From Trichoplax adhaerens (taxonomy: Eukaryota > Placozoa > Uniplacotomia > Trichoplacea > Trichoplacidae): DNA of 64,000 bases. The translations under genes and the position numbers were made by a program. Shown here piece by piece: positions 23,401 to 36,400 of this stretch (within the stretch, counting starts at the first letter, position 1; the number at the start of each line of letters is the position of its first letter). The stretch covers positions 2,101,907-2,165,906 of the forward strand of contig NW_002060943.1 in assembly GCF_000150275.1 (NCBI RefSeq). Direction: 5' to 3'. The notes under the pieces were generated by a model. The model was not told the DNA's origin. It made no database searches and was given only the letters and a program-made list of their open reading frames with translations.

Positions 23401-26400
23401 CATAAATATTTATGATATTACAAATTTGTTTACACTGCTTATTTTATAACACGATAATAAATTTAAGGAACCGGTTATATCACATACTCCTAAATTTACT
23501 GACCAAAGCTTACAACAATGTAATGGTGGCATTGAAAATAATAATCTCGGCAACTTTAATGGGACAATGCAGACTTTCCCTCTTTTGACAAGTGAAACAG
23601 TTGAATCAGCAATAGCTATCTCAAAGGTAGTTTACCTTAATGATGCATTTTTGAAGCTTTGGTGATTTTATACAGTTATATTGATTAATTGATCATTACA
23701 ACCATATAATAACTTCAAAATTTAAATGTACGTAATATGATTTACTATTAAGACCGTGATACCTCAGCGACCGAATAAAGCTACAATTGTTCCTGGGAGT
23801 ATGGGTGTTCATACTGGTCGCAAGGGAATGAAATTAACTGGGGCGCTAATGCTCAAGAGATTAGAAGTTTTACGAAAATGTGTTTCAAATATATTCAATA
23901 ATAGAATAATTGAAGCAAAAAAGGTTACACACGACATGAATCAATAAATTATAATGCAATTCCTTTTGTGCTCCTCTTTAAATTTCAAGATAATACATTA
24001 TTTAAATTTTTCTAAATCGCGAAAATTTTCATTTTTTTTAGATGTTCTCGGCTGTTCTTAGCCTCTTAACATCGGTCCAATATAGGATAGCTCTTGTAGA
24101 AGAATTCGAATCATATTGCTTGCATAGTCGTGTTGTCTTAACTTTTGATCAGTTTGATATGGTTGTCCGTCTAATTAATCAGGCTCTTCAGGTAATGTGG
24201 CAAAAGTTTAAAAATTAATAGAAACATTTTAGTTAGTATAATTAAATTGCAATTTACTCCAACTTTTTACAGGAAGATGACGCGAATGATAGGAATGGAG
24301 TCGCTGCTATGATTTTACCATTTTCAGCATCATTCTGTCGCGTAAGTAATGTTTATATATAGTTAAATTATCCCTATTGTATTATACGTGCATTTATATT
24401 TTATAAACCGTTGGCAGATTGATGATTTATCCCGTCAATAATCTGTATGTAAAATTTAAAGCTCCATGATATCATTTTTTTCATACAGAAATTATCTGAC
24501 AACGTTCATCAATTCGCCTACACATGTGTTTGGGATCATCCTGTATGGGATAACCCCCGCTTTTGGGAACGTACCTTCTACTTAACATGTCAAAAACATG
24601 TAATGAATTTATATGAAAATTCTCTGATAAAAAAGGCGAATAAAAATGCCATTGAAGCTAAAAATGATAATAAAGTTGAAGACGTTACAGCTGTAGAAAC
24701 GGTAGAGACAGCTATTAATACTGACACAGAGAATGGCAAACCAAAAGCCGAAACTACATTTGGTACTACATTAGTTCCTTCAACTAGTACTTCGTCGATA
24801 AATGGTGCTGATTCAAGAACTGATATTTCGTCTCCAAAATTAACGAACAGCAATACTAATCTCCTAAATGCTCCTAACACGCCTAGTGTTACCTCTTTAA
24901 TATCATCAACTACTGGATCTAGTAATGATGAATATCATCCCGAAATTGAGGATCTAGATCCTAATGTGCCAGTAATAATAGGAGAAACAATGGCTGGAAA
25001 GATGCCAATGGATATTGCAGCAGAGCAGGTACTATACAGGAAATCATCATCTATATTTTTCATATTATTGTATTCTGTAAAGCAAACCGGAAAAAATTGT
25101 TTCAACGATACTACTTAAATCTCATGTGCTTGATGGTAGTACAGTACATTTTTTACAAACATCGACTATCGTAAATCTATCATCATTGTATTCATAACTT
25201 TATTCAATGCCTATCTTTTTCCTAACGTAAACTATAGTTAAAAAAATGGGAAGTTTATGACAATACGGAAAAAGAGAAATTAACTGGACAGGAGCAAAGT
25301 ACCATATATACACAAGCCATTAACTATGTTTATCGTCTCATATTTTTACGCTTGACGATGGATTTGGTATCTGTGCCAACTACAAATAGTCGTTCCGCTC
25401 GTAATCTTAAAGCTGACGCTGCTCAAGCTAGTCTTTACAGCTTTACAGCTAATGAAGGTCAAGATGATGATGGACTAGTTGGAACTGCTAAACTACTGCT
25501 TAAAGATTTATCCCACTTCATCGATCGTGTTTGCGTCGAATCCGGACTCAGCAGCGACCATATCAGAACTGTACAAACCCTTATACCAAGTGAGCGAATA
25601 ATTGAAGATCCTGTTTTTGCAAAATGGGAAAACAAACTTTTAAACGTAACTAACAATAGCAAACATTTCCTTGACTTAGGTACAATAAAAAATCACTTAG
25701 AAGAATTAAGGTTAGTAAAAGCAGAAACAGAAAAACTCCCACAAAGAAGGAAAGTGAAAATTGTTGAACCACCTCTCCTTCCGAATGAAAGCATTATCAC
25801 ACCAGCCAGCGAGGGAACTACCTATTTGCGGGCATATTTATTACCTGATGGACGTGAACCTGGTCTTGGGGGTTTACCTGGTACTTTTGGTCCAAATCTA
25901 TTTCCAGCAGAGGGAGCAGTTTTCTTAACATCCTATCGAATAGTCTTTAAAGGATTTCCTTTAGATCCAACAGGTGTGTAAAAAGCTTTTATATTGTATA
26001 TATATATAACAATTTCTTCTGAACTTCTACATTGACAACCTGTTACTAACAGAAACTGTTCTGATATGTTCGAAGACAGAGTAAGTAGATCATAAACTTA
26101 TTTAATGTATATTCCCTTTCCATGACCAGTCTCGGAAATGCACGTCTGCCGTAGTTTCCCCATTGGTAGTCTCACAAAGGAAAAGAAGTTACCGGCAACT
26201 TTTCTAGAAGTAATTAATGCACATTTAACTGAGTGCCTACAGTTACGTTCATCTACTTTTGAGGTATGCAATAAGCGAAAATATTTTTGCTCATACGAGT
26301 AATTTCTATGATATTTAGTTCCTCTTTCATTACTTTATGAAAGACTTCTGCTAAAATTTATGGTATTGAGATAAAGATAATGTTACATAGTACTAGTATA

Positions 26401-29400
26401 TATGGTATTAGTTCACTTTCCAATTTAAACTCTCTTCAGTTGATGAAATTGGCATTTGATGATGAAGTTGGCTCCGAAAGAGTTGAAGCTTTTAAGAAAC
26501 AGTTACTTAAGTTACGAAGCCCCCATTCGGTGCTCAGTACTTTTGCTTATGAGGGTGCTCCAATTATTGAAGAGAAAGTCATTTATATGCCTTCGAATGA
26601 AGCAACTGCTCCTCATGTTAGCCAGAAGTAAGGAAAAATAATTGTTTTGAAACTATAGTATATAGCACATAAAAGCATGCTTTTAAATACTTTCATTGAT
26701 TTGTTATATCTCTTCTCTAGACTCAAGGATAAAACATCGGCGTTTAAGGATATAACTACAAATCGAATGAGGCATGCTCTTCATCATGGTGTTAAATTTC
26801 TTGGACGTCGATCCGGTAATACTGGCTCAATAAATAATGATAGCGAAGGTTCTAGTATCGGAAAAAAGGTAGCAGTAGTTAGTACAGCCGCAATGGCAAT
26901 GGTAGGTGGAGAAGAAAGAAGCTCATCCGCTCATTCAATGATTGAGGATGCAACAGATAACCTACCTGCTCATACTTATAAAAGGCCAATTGAAGAACTA
27001 GTTAAGTTGCCTTACGTTAGTGACTACGAAAGATTACACTTAGGTAGCCTAGTCAAATTTAATCTTAAATCTCCTGGGCACTGGAGAATGACTACGATCA
27101 ATGAAGACTATAGCATTTGTAAAAGGTATGTAATATTTTAGAATTGAATCCGTTATTTGTTTGCTATTATTCTACTAACAAAATGCTTGTAAAATAAACA
27201 ATTTATACATTTTAAATAGTTATCCTGCAGTTGTTGTGGTACCTCACGGATTTAAAGATGAATCAATTGCATTATTGGCTAAAAATCATAAGCAAAACCG
27301 GTTTCCTGTTGTGACCTGGATACATCCTCAAACTAAAGCTGTCCTTTTACGTAGTGGAACGATTAACAGGGCATCTCTTTCATCGCTGTTCAAGTTAACA
27401 ACATCGGGTGGTTCTGAAGGTAACGCTGGTGTATCTAGTGGAACAACTGCTGATAATGAAGCTGAGGAAGAAAAATATCTTACCGCTATCATAACAGGCA
27501 CACCGAGAATACCCAAATTAAAGAGTCAGTATTAAAAAATGTTTTACGGAAAGCTGTTAAAAAAATCATAACTATTTACTTTATATTATCTATATAGCTG
27601 GCAAATCACCAAATCCAGCCAAAAGACGTAATTCTTCATCTAGTCCTCGTAATTCTCGTAATGCCCGTATCGGAAGAACTGCAAGCCGAAAAGTAACACA
27701 AATTCAATCTCAAACAATCAAGTAATTATTTTCGAATCAGACAACATTACTCGTATATAACTATATTTAATTTGTATGTGATTTGTATTTCTTTACAATA
27801 GAAGACTTACGACACCAAATTCGAGTCCGCATAGAGATCCTGTTAGTGAGAATAATGATGGATATTTAAACAATACAATGTATGCTGATAGTCTTATCGA
27901 CAAACGTCTAGCCGGTAAAGATTGGGAGGCAGCACATTTATACGTTTTAGGTGATAAATCCGCAATAAAGGTAAATAGTTCAACTGTATTGAAATATTAA
28001 AAGGTATGTGTGAAATTTTAAATCATTAAGCTCAATTTATAATTTCTTTACTAACTAGCAAGTTAAAAACGAACAAAATAGCAAATGCGAATTTATCCCC
28101 GTTGAGGTACTGAGTAATCAAGACTTTGAGTTTTCAAGATATAACACAATATGCCGTATAATTATGTTTTGATGCAATCAGTCACGTTAGCGATACTTTA
28201 ATATCATGAATCAATTTAACTCTTTTAGTATCCTGAATCTCGGTCAGTCAGAAGCAGCTTCAAAAAACTACTTCGTTGTTGCTGTCCTAGCAACGCTGAG
28301 AATGGACAATCATTCTATAAAGCTGTAGAAGAGTCGGAATGGTTAAATCAAGTAAATGATTCCAAATACTTTATATTCCAACAATTATTGTAATCCTAAC
28401 ATCCCTTTATCTTTGTTAGGTGCAATGTTTAATGCAAGTATCAGGTGCAATAGTAGACCTGATAGATATCCAGGGATCATCAGTATTACTTGCCCTTGAA
28501 GATGGTTGGGACGCCACCAGCCAGGTGCAATCATAGCATTATAGAGTAAATTGCTTTATATCACTGAGTAATTTTTATTCATCGTTGAATTAGATAATAT
28601 CGCTTAGCCAATTATGCATGGACCCCACGTATCGTACTTTGGACGGCTTTCGTACATTGATTGAAAAGGATTGGCTGGCATTTGGCCATCAGTTCAGCAC
28701 TCGTAATTGTATGCTTGGGAGTACGCAATCAACTAACTTCACTCCGGTTTTTTTACAGTTCCTGGATGCAGTTCATCAGGTACTGTTAGTAACTAATGGC
28801 TTTATAAGCCGTTTTAATTATAGAATTGTTACATTTAAAATTTTTTGGTCTTTCCTGTCTTAACAGATTATGCTGCAATATCCACAATCATTTGAGTTTA
28901 ACTTGTTCTTTCTGGAAACAATCGCTTACCATTGCTGTTCTTCACGTTTTGTGACGTTCATGTTCGACTGCGAAAGAGACAGACACTACCTAGAAAAATC
29001 TGTACTTGCAAACGAAAGTGAATCATTCGAGAAATGTTTGTCTCCTCTAAAGAATACCATATGGAATTATATAGATGACGTTCATCGCAATTCAACCCAG
29101 TTTTATAATTTTAACTATAGTGTTCATAAAATGACGGTAATGTTATAAATGGAATATCGTACTTTGAGAAGATTCTTTATTATTAAAATGTTCTTTGTAT
29201 TGTAAATAGCAAATATTAAGGCCAGTCGCATCGCTAACAAATCTGAAGGTCTGGGATTACTACATTAAAAGAAATCTGTACATAGGCTCTCCATACGATA
29301 TTGAACTTTTAATAGTAGCAAAGCAACTAGAAGATGATCAGGTATGCCAATGTGTAGTGCTCGTGTATGCGACCTCATTCTCATAATAAAATTCAATTAA

Positions 29401-31046
29401 AGATTTCGGATCATTTTAATCCTTAGATCGCTTCTGAAAGAAGTAATTTAAGTAAAAGATCAGCTGATAGTTGTAGGGTAATAAGTGGATGCTTTGGCAG
29501 TTTAACCCATCTTATGCGAAGCCGACGTGCGTTATTGTTCGATGATTATCTAAAATTACGTTCCGTAAGCAATACAAGTATAGACCCTTGGGGAAAAGTT
29601 TGGACGACTATACTTCATAGTATACCCAAAGAATCCGAGGTTTGCGAATCTATAGAATAATTCTACCTAAACAAATATAGTTTTAAAATTTAAGCGCTTT
29701 ACATTATTATTACTATACTGTACGCTATAACTACTGTAGCGAAATAGCAATAGACTTAACTAATCTCATCAATTAATAGTATGTGAAGTACCGCGCAATT
29801 CAAGAAGCAAAAGCCTACTCATTTTTGTTGCATAAAAGAACATCCGGAGAAATTATTTTAAAGGTAACAGTTGCATTCGTATAGTATTCGCTTATCAGGA
29901 CTGGGAGTTAAAAAAATTGCAATAATTTAGGGTAAAATGATTGGTTCAGCAGCAACTTCCTTTACACATCCACACAACTTTGAAGTACATAATTTTCTAG
30001 CTCCATTATACTGCGATTATTGTATGCAGATTCTTTGGGGTTTAGTTAAGCAAGGTACAGTATATGCCTTAAAATTTGTTTTCAATTTCTGTATTACTGA
30101 TAAGCAGTTAACGATTTAAGCAAAATAATAACAATGCAAACATGATTAACTATTGGTGAATTATTTTAATGCAGCATTTTTAGATTATAATATTTATAAT
30201 AAATCTCATAGGTATGAAATGTTCCGACTGTGGCTATAATTGCCATGAGAAATGTGCACCTTTGGTGCCTTGGCAGTGCAGTAAAATCAAGGGATTGAAG
30301 CTAGAAGGTCCATCTCCAATGGATAATACAATAGCTGATTCAAAAACAGATGGCAAATGGCTGGAAAATACGTTACATAAGAGAGGAACTGGTAACTTAT
30401 TTAAAGNNNNNNNNNNNNNNNNNNNNNNNNNNNNNNNNNNNNNNNNNNNNNNNNNNNNNNNNNNNNNNNNNNNNNNNNNNNNNNNNNNNNNNNNNNNNNN
30501 NNNNNNNNNNNNNNNNNNNNNNNNNNNNNNNNNNNNNNNNNNNNNNNNNNNNNNNNNNNNNNNNNNNNNNNNNNNNNNNNNNNNGAAATCTAATAATATG
30601 CAAGGTATAAATATGTTATTAAGTATTAATGTTGCACCTATCAAAATGCTACCCAGTTTTTATGTAATAACACCGTACAATAAACATTATGGTAGATTTT
30701 GTGGTTTCGTATTACGTATTACACTTTACTGTCATTGTATTGTAAAAATTTCAATTTTGCGATACTATATTAGTCTATACAATAATACCTATATTTTTTA
30801 ATCACATTTTAGGTGCCCCTAAAAAGCAAGATGAAGATTGCTTCTTTGAGGTGATATATACTAAATACAATCCAAATCTCGATTTTTTGAACCTGTCTTC
30901 TGTCTAACTTCTTGCTTACAGATTATATTGTATGATCTCTAATGTAGATAATCACTGAGAGAAGAGTCTTTCATTTGATGGCTGATGATCGAGAAATTGC
31001 AAAGAAATGGCTAGATGGTATACAAGAATGCATCGATAATCAGTAA
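20491..31046 (+). CDS. SBF1: SBF1/SBF2 (MTMR5/MTMR13) myotubularin-related pseudophosphatase
   Basis: About 36 exonic segments follow the human SBF1/2 order with consistent phase. DENN module: 20491-20588, 21092-21460, 21595-21814, 21911-22043, 22135-22264, 22374-22487, 22573-22650, 22782-22895, 22992-23042, 23125-23202 and 23282-23380. SBF2-type linker: 23468-23626, 23753-23923, 24042-24191, 24273-24341 and 24489-25028. GRAM and myotubularin: 25238-25973, 26130-26263, 26440-26627, 26721-27125, 27220-27524, 27598-27721, 27802-27970, 28059-28106, 28229-28351, 28420-28524, 28594-28779, 28867-29136, 29210-29341 and 29427-29639. The rest, 29780-31046, is C1 plus PH. Diagnostic matches include [44 protein letters not shown] and [15 protein letters not shown]. 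Visible coding is about 6.27 kb (roughly 2,090 residues), against about 1,850-1,900 in human; a serine/threonine-rich insert lies in exon 24489-25028. Family role: DENN exchange activity toward Rab proteins, and pairing with active myotubularins in phosphoinositide turnover on endosomes. The first exon is missing. SBF1 and SBF2 cannot be told apart, so this probably represents the single pre-duplication gene. Confidence 0.95.
28420..28779 (+). other. inactive myotubularin active-site region within SBF
   Basis: Active myotubularins carry HCSDGWDRT in the P-loop. Here the aligned stretch is [12 protein letters not shown], split by the intron after Gln (28524), so both the nucleophilic Cys and the Arg are absent while DGWD is kept. 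Human SBF1 and SBF2 have the same kind of substitution (LEDGWDITTQ and LEEGWDITAQ). The next exon continues with [18 protein letters not shown], the region that follows the P-loop in the family. The domain is therefore predicted to be catalytically dead and to act by dimerising with an active partner. Confidence 0.92.
29931..31046 (+). other. C1 zinc finger and PH domain at the C-terminus of SBF, PH interrupted by gap
   Basis: Exons 29931-30054 and 30212 onward encode a complete C1 pattern, H-x12-C-x2-C-x13-C-x2-C-x4-H-x2-C-x7-C, from HNFEVHNF through [16 protein letters not shown] and PWQC. The residues needed to hold two zinc ions are all present. Diacylglycerol binding is not assured. The PH domain starts after this ([11 protein letters not shown]) and is cut by the N run. 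It resumes with a phase-1 fragment ending at 30604, then 30813-30850 ([12 protein letters not shown]) and 30948-31046 ([10 protein letters not shown] to CIDNQ stop). This end aligns with GAPK...FFDVKTTRRVYNFCAQD of human SBF1. Confidence 0.9.
30407..30584. other. assembly gap (178 N)
   Basis: A run of N inside the PH-coding part of SBF. Any frame translated across it is meaningless. From the family, the missing sequence should contain most of the PH core and perhaps one intron. Confidence 0.99.
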
Positions 31047-32185
31047 TTTAAAAATATATATAGCACGTTTTAATTCCATGTCTATACTGTACGTGAACTG
31101 ATATTGTTCACCTTTTTGTTACAATTTTGTCACAATAAACTCTAATTGGTTTGTTTTTATCTGTCGAAGTTCGACCTCATTAAACGCAGTCGATATAAAT
31201 GCACTATTATAAAGTTTAATGTTTACGCAAGGCGTGATATAAATTGAATGGTGTGGAATAATTATATACCATGGTCATTAATCAATTTTTATACTGTATA
31301 TTGAAAGAGTACGCTGTATTCACGTATCAGTTATAAATCGGTTTTATTTGTGATGTTATATTTTTATGATCGAAAGTTATCTTCCGAATTACATTAATAC
31401 AGTCTCTAATGAACATTTCCATCTAAATTTGATAAAAAGTTCTTGTGTTATTTTCTGTCATATCTTGGCAAGACTAAGGAATCCCTTAGTCATAATTGTA
31501 TCAATATAAACATTTGCTCTATATTATGATATGCATTATCAGTAATATTGCTGTATTACCGATGTACGTATGATGGAGTTATTATTAATGATATCATTAC
31601 TACTAATATTATTGTTATTATTATTAATATTATTATTATCACTATTAATATTATCATTATTACTAATATTAATTAATATTATTGTTATTATTGTTGTTAC
31701 TATCAATATTATTATTAATAATAATGTTATTATCCTTACTAATATTGTATGCAGGGATTTCTCAACATGGCATAGTACTGATAAGAATCTTATAGTAATC
31801 GGTGCTGTAGCTCTTTGTACTATAAAAATAATTTAATTATTGCCGTATTATTGCTTGCTTCGCTTTAGTACTTTACATGGTAACACGTTAATATTCATGG
31901 TAATTAATCATTTTTCAAGGTAAAAAAAGTAACTGCTTCGCAACATATCATTCCGTATTTTATTGATTGCTCATGAAAGACTGAACATTGCTACATCAAA
32001 TCATTACATAATAATATATCTTTGAATTTACTAAATAGAGCTATCCTTTAAATACAGCAAATTTAAAATGGAGATATTGGTTAATAAAAATCCAATTACA
32101 ATTCATGGAGAGTAATATCTAGCTGGTTTTAATTGCAAGTTTTTGATAATTTTAAAATAAGCGTTCATACAGTTTCTAAAGCTTG
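31047..32185. other. tail-to-tail intergenic stretch with TTA/ATT low-complexity tract
   Basis: 3' flank of SBF. From about 31574 to 31745 it is an imperfect trinucleotide tract of ATT, TTA and ATC units, which gives a spurious frame of Leu and Ile (31570-31836). Otherwise AT-rich, with no exon seen. Confidence 0.7.
31134..31139 (+). terminator. poly(A) signal for SBF
   Basis: AATAAA lies about 88 bases after the SBF stop codon (TAA at 31044-31046) and has a T-rich region near it. This is a normal distance for a metazoan 3' end. Confidence 0.6.
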
Positions 32186-32395
32186 TTAGATCAAAGTATG
32201 ATTATCATCAGAAGGTAAATTGATGACTGTACTAAATGAAGTCTGCTTATTCAATTCTTCTGCTGGATCGTTCTCGCTACAGGACGTGTGATCTTGCATA
32301 CGCGTACACACTGTAATGCAGGCTTTCAGAACCTTGTCGTATAAATGAATCGCAAGCAAATATTTAGCCTCAAGAAAATTAACAGTTTCCTGATC
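32186..32395 (-). CDS. orphan terminal coding exon, parent gene unresolved
   Basis: After the acceptor GGTTTTGTACAG (AG at 32397-32396) there are 69 codons and a TAA. The peptide begins DQETVNFLEAKYLLAIHLYD, continues KVLKACITVCTRMQ, and has a polar tail ending SDDNHTLI. The first half looks like an amphipathic helix of the MIT or TPR kind. An in-frame stop just upstream of the acceptor shows it is a true exon boundary or chance. The KIAA0930 homologue ends 1.1 kb upstream with its own family-conserved C-terminus, so this is probably not part of it. No in-phase partner exon was found between 32396 and 33478. It could belong to a small separate gene, or to an alternative 3' end. Confidence 0.45.
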   Translation of the reverse strand, partial: DQETVNFLEAKYLLAIHLYDKVLKACITVCTRMQDHTSCSENDPAEELNKQTSFSTVINLPSDDNHTLI

Positions 32396-33478
32396 CTGTA
32401 CAAAACCACCTTAAATGATTAATATCTAAATAAATGCATTATGAATAATTAGCAATAGCATTACTGAACAGAAATCCTGAAATCTTCTCTAAAAACTGAA
32501 ACTATCTAATCAAAGCTAAGATTTAAAAAATTTAATTATACAGCCACATTTTTTCGAGTTTGTAATTTTTTGAATTTTCTACATAATAGAATCTAGAGCA
32601 GGAAATACACCAATGATTGACCTACTTTTATAATTCTAGTAGTTGCACAAGCTACTCATATAATAATTTATATTCAGTGGAAAATCGTTTTAAGTAGCAG
32701 ATTAGCCACATTAATAAGCTTTTTATACTCTGATATTAGGTGAAAAAGAAATGAAAAAGTTTAAAATTTTGATCAAGACTCAAATAACCTGTTTTGTATT
32801 GGATTTATGTATAAAATGGATAATAAGAGATTAAGAAGTCCTATTAAAGTTTTTAATCTCTTAGAATAATAAGGTCTATTTCTAATATCTATAATAAGTA
32901 ATAATAAATAAATAAAATAGCTCTCGTGTGTATAATCGCGGCAGACACCGCACACATATTCGAGTCGGAAAATAATAACTTTGCCGCTAAAAAGAGCAAA
33001 ATAATCGAATCATACGAGTATACCATTATATAACTCCACAAACAGATACTCTCGCTTATGTTTTCATTTTTAATAAGGGGTAACCAAATAAACATAACAT
33101 TGATTTAACTTATAAATGATGCTACATAATCTGTGCATGAAATCGTGCAACGATTTTTGAAAATTAACAATGCTAATAAAAAAATTTCTCCTATAAATGA
33201 TGCCAAGAAAGGAGCTATGATATTCAAGGCAAGTAAATTAATCAATTCCAATGTATTTATAGAACATAAAAGTCATAAACTCTAACTATATAGATCTTCT
33301 ATGATTTTGTTTTACTTGTATATTTCGAATTTAAAAACAGTAGTTACAGATTATAATCATTCCTATCCCAATATATTGGATCTTTTTTTGTAGTAGTTAT
33401 ATCTAGTAATAATAATAAAGACAGAATAGTCCATGATTAAACATACAGTATGTCTAACGTTAAAAATTAACAGAAATT
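32396..33478. other. stretch between orphan exon and KIAA0930 3' end
   Basis: AT-rich and low in information. Short hydrophobic frames occur on the minus strand (33095-32889 and just upstream of it), separated by stops and without splice support. Nothing I can call a gene. Confidence 0.45.
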
Positions 33479-36400
33479 TTAAAGAAACAATTGAATGCTA
33501 TATTCACCATTGACAATATCATAGAGTTTTAGTTGAACGTATGTTAGTTGGGCACTTAGCATTGGCTCTTCATCTGTGTCAAGTCTATTTAGTTAATTAA
33601 TTATTAGACGAATAAAATATCTCCTACATTAATAAACCTAATTATTTAATTAGTACTACTATAAATAACCAGAAGACCTTATATTCCGAAGCAAATTTTG
33701 AGCTAAAAAGAGAAGCATGGTCCGTGAGTTGGTCATGATTTTAATTTTACTATTGCTATCTTAAATTGCTTTAACCTATCTCCAATAAATATTCATTACC
33801 TTTCATTTTAAGTTTTTGAATTTCTTTGGATGGAGAAATACGTTTCCAATTTATAGCAGTATTATGGCTATAGCGGTTGAAAATAATTTAAATAGTACAT
33901 TATTCTCATTTCTTTACAGCATTTAATAAAGACGATTATGAGATTTGATATAAGATACAAGTGCTAAAGCTATTTTAATTAATTAATTGCTTTAGAATCC
34001 ATAACTATAATTAGCTTTAATATTAACGTCTTACTCCGTATTTTGATTCGGTGAATGACCTACTGGATCAATGTCAGCTTTTGCTACTAAAAAGATATAG
34101 AAATAGTTGATTCAGAGTAGCAGCATAAATATCCTTTTATGATAATATCCAAGAGTACACGAAGTATAGCTCAAAACATAGTTACAGTGTCTATGTGTAA
34201 GAATTTTGAAAAATTCTCTCAGGTACTAAGTTTTATTAATGTACTAGAAAAGATATTGAGCTTAATTCATTTCCGTTTGATTATAATTAGTTCTAGGTTG
34301 TAAGGAGAAATCTTAAAACTGGACAACTAATTAGATAGTATCGTTAGAATATTTTTATTCCAAAATACCTTCTGTGTTGCCGTCTTCGTATGCTCGACGT
34401 AGAGCAACTTCTCCACGTCCTCGTCCATCAGGTCCATTTAAGCCAGCAAATCGTACAAAACTGTCTCTTCCATCATACCTTACCCGTTCCAGCATACGAT
34501 ACAGCATGCCAGTACCACCAGTCTCAGATTGCTAGTAAGCCAATCATGATTGGATTACCGTAAATTATGCTGACATTTAACAATTTTACTATATTCAAAG
34601 TATATAGGTTTACTTTTTTAACGAAATGTTCCCATGCAACTTGAAACCGAACTGATCCCTGAAAAATTACACGACATTCTGCTGGCTCCGCCTAATGAGT
34701 GAATAAACGGACCTGTAAAGTATTGTAAAGGCGTTGAATACTGTATGGAGTGTAATAACATTTAGTACCTTACTGACGGCTACAAGTTCGATAGCTAAGT
34801 GTTGATTATGACCAAAAGTAAAGTCTTTAAAGACCTTTTAATATCGGATATGATGAATTAGGACAAATTTTGGAGGGTTAAATATTACGATACTTTAGAT
34901 AATTTACTTTGAGAGCAAATTTTTAGTACTGCTATTTCGTCGCATCATAAACGTAATTGTACCTCTTCAAATTCATCGATATAAAAGTATATATTAGGAT
35001 AGTCAATATTTTCGCTAGTATCACCTTTTGAATCCATTCTATGCAAGAAAAAGTATAAATATAGCGTTTCACTACTTGCCCATTATTAGCAACAAATAAT
35101 TGTTTTGTTTATTTTATGACGAGAATTTAATCTACTATTTTGCTTCTGATATTATTTGACTACTCTTTTCGTTCATCTTGTCGCTGCAGTAGACTGTGTT
35201 TGTAACAAACATTAATTTAATTTTATCACAGTCTAAAAGTGCAAATATCGTCTATAGCCAACCGATATTACCTGCGCTTGTTTGGAGATGCAAATACTGT
35301 CTGAAATACAAAAATTCCAGTATATTTAAATAGTTATGGTCTAAAATATGTCTTAAGAAGTTAGACGTATATTCTATGATACCAAGTTAATCATAATTAG
35401 CTACCATAGTTTAAAATTAATACTTTTCGCTAATTATTTTTATACGAATATCATTAATTAGCAACTTACATGGCTCCAACGTTTGATAATATCCGTAGCA
35501 TTATCGTTATTAGATGCAGCCATTGTAATGATGTAATTAAACTAGTCGATTAGGTTATAGGAAAATTAAAAGTGAGATTTTAATTGGATCTGCTGAAATA
35601 TTTTAATAATTACTAAAACAACCATTTACTCTATCATATAATCGTAATTGAGTAGAGTATATAATATATATAAATTATAAACTTTTAATACTGTACTAAC
35701 ATTTTGCAAGATCATATTTAAACAAACGGTTTCATCCCACAGCACCATTTCATCTGCAGCACTATACATATCGTCAATAACAGTAGCCAAAGCAAAAATT
35801 AATGAATCAGAACTTATACATAAAGCAATAAAACAGAATCAAAGGTGATATTATCTACTATAGCGTATATCGCTTAGTACCACGTAGAAAGCGCATATAC
35901 GAATCTTATGGTAGTCGCTAAATAAAGTGTATTACAGTATGTACTTAAGCAGAACCAATTCTGTCTGATATCTCAGTAAAGCACTGTAGAGCTTAAATAC
36001 TAATCATGATTATGTATGCACTCTGTTCTGCTTTATAGTTATCAAATAGTATTTTAAAAATGAGCAAGCTGAACCTAATTTTATCATGGGAGACTATATA
36101 GCATAACTTTTACGTATGTGCAGGATCGTATCGATCTCATCAAGCAGGAAATATCATAATAATATATTGCAAATTGATAATTATACTTATCCATTGAATC
36201 CATACTTTACCAATTGGTCAATGAAGTATTGTACCTGGGTAAATTTTTGGTCGTTCTCCGATAAACTTGAACTTTGCGAGACTATTTATGAATCGATTTT
36301 TAAATGAGGTAAATGAGTTATTTATTTTTATGCCACGATTGAATTGATTTCAAATTGCTGTACACTGCATAGGTACAAGTATAAGATATTTCTACGGACA

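Noticed and set aside
24590-24880. 96-codon minus-strand frame
   Set aside because: Antisense shadow of the large SBF exon 24489-25028.
30214-30801. 195-codon frame across the N gap
   Set aside because: It is the C1 exon of SBF read through unknown bases and then through intron; only the part before the gap and 20 bases after it are coding.
31570-31836. 88-codon Leu/Ile-rich frame resembling a membrane protein
   Set aside because: It is a translation of the ATT/TTA trinucleotide tract.
32889-33270. Hydrophobic minus-strand frames suggesting a small membrane protein
   Set aside because: Interrupted by a stop between the two parts, without acceptor or donor sites that would join them.
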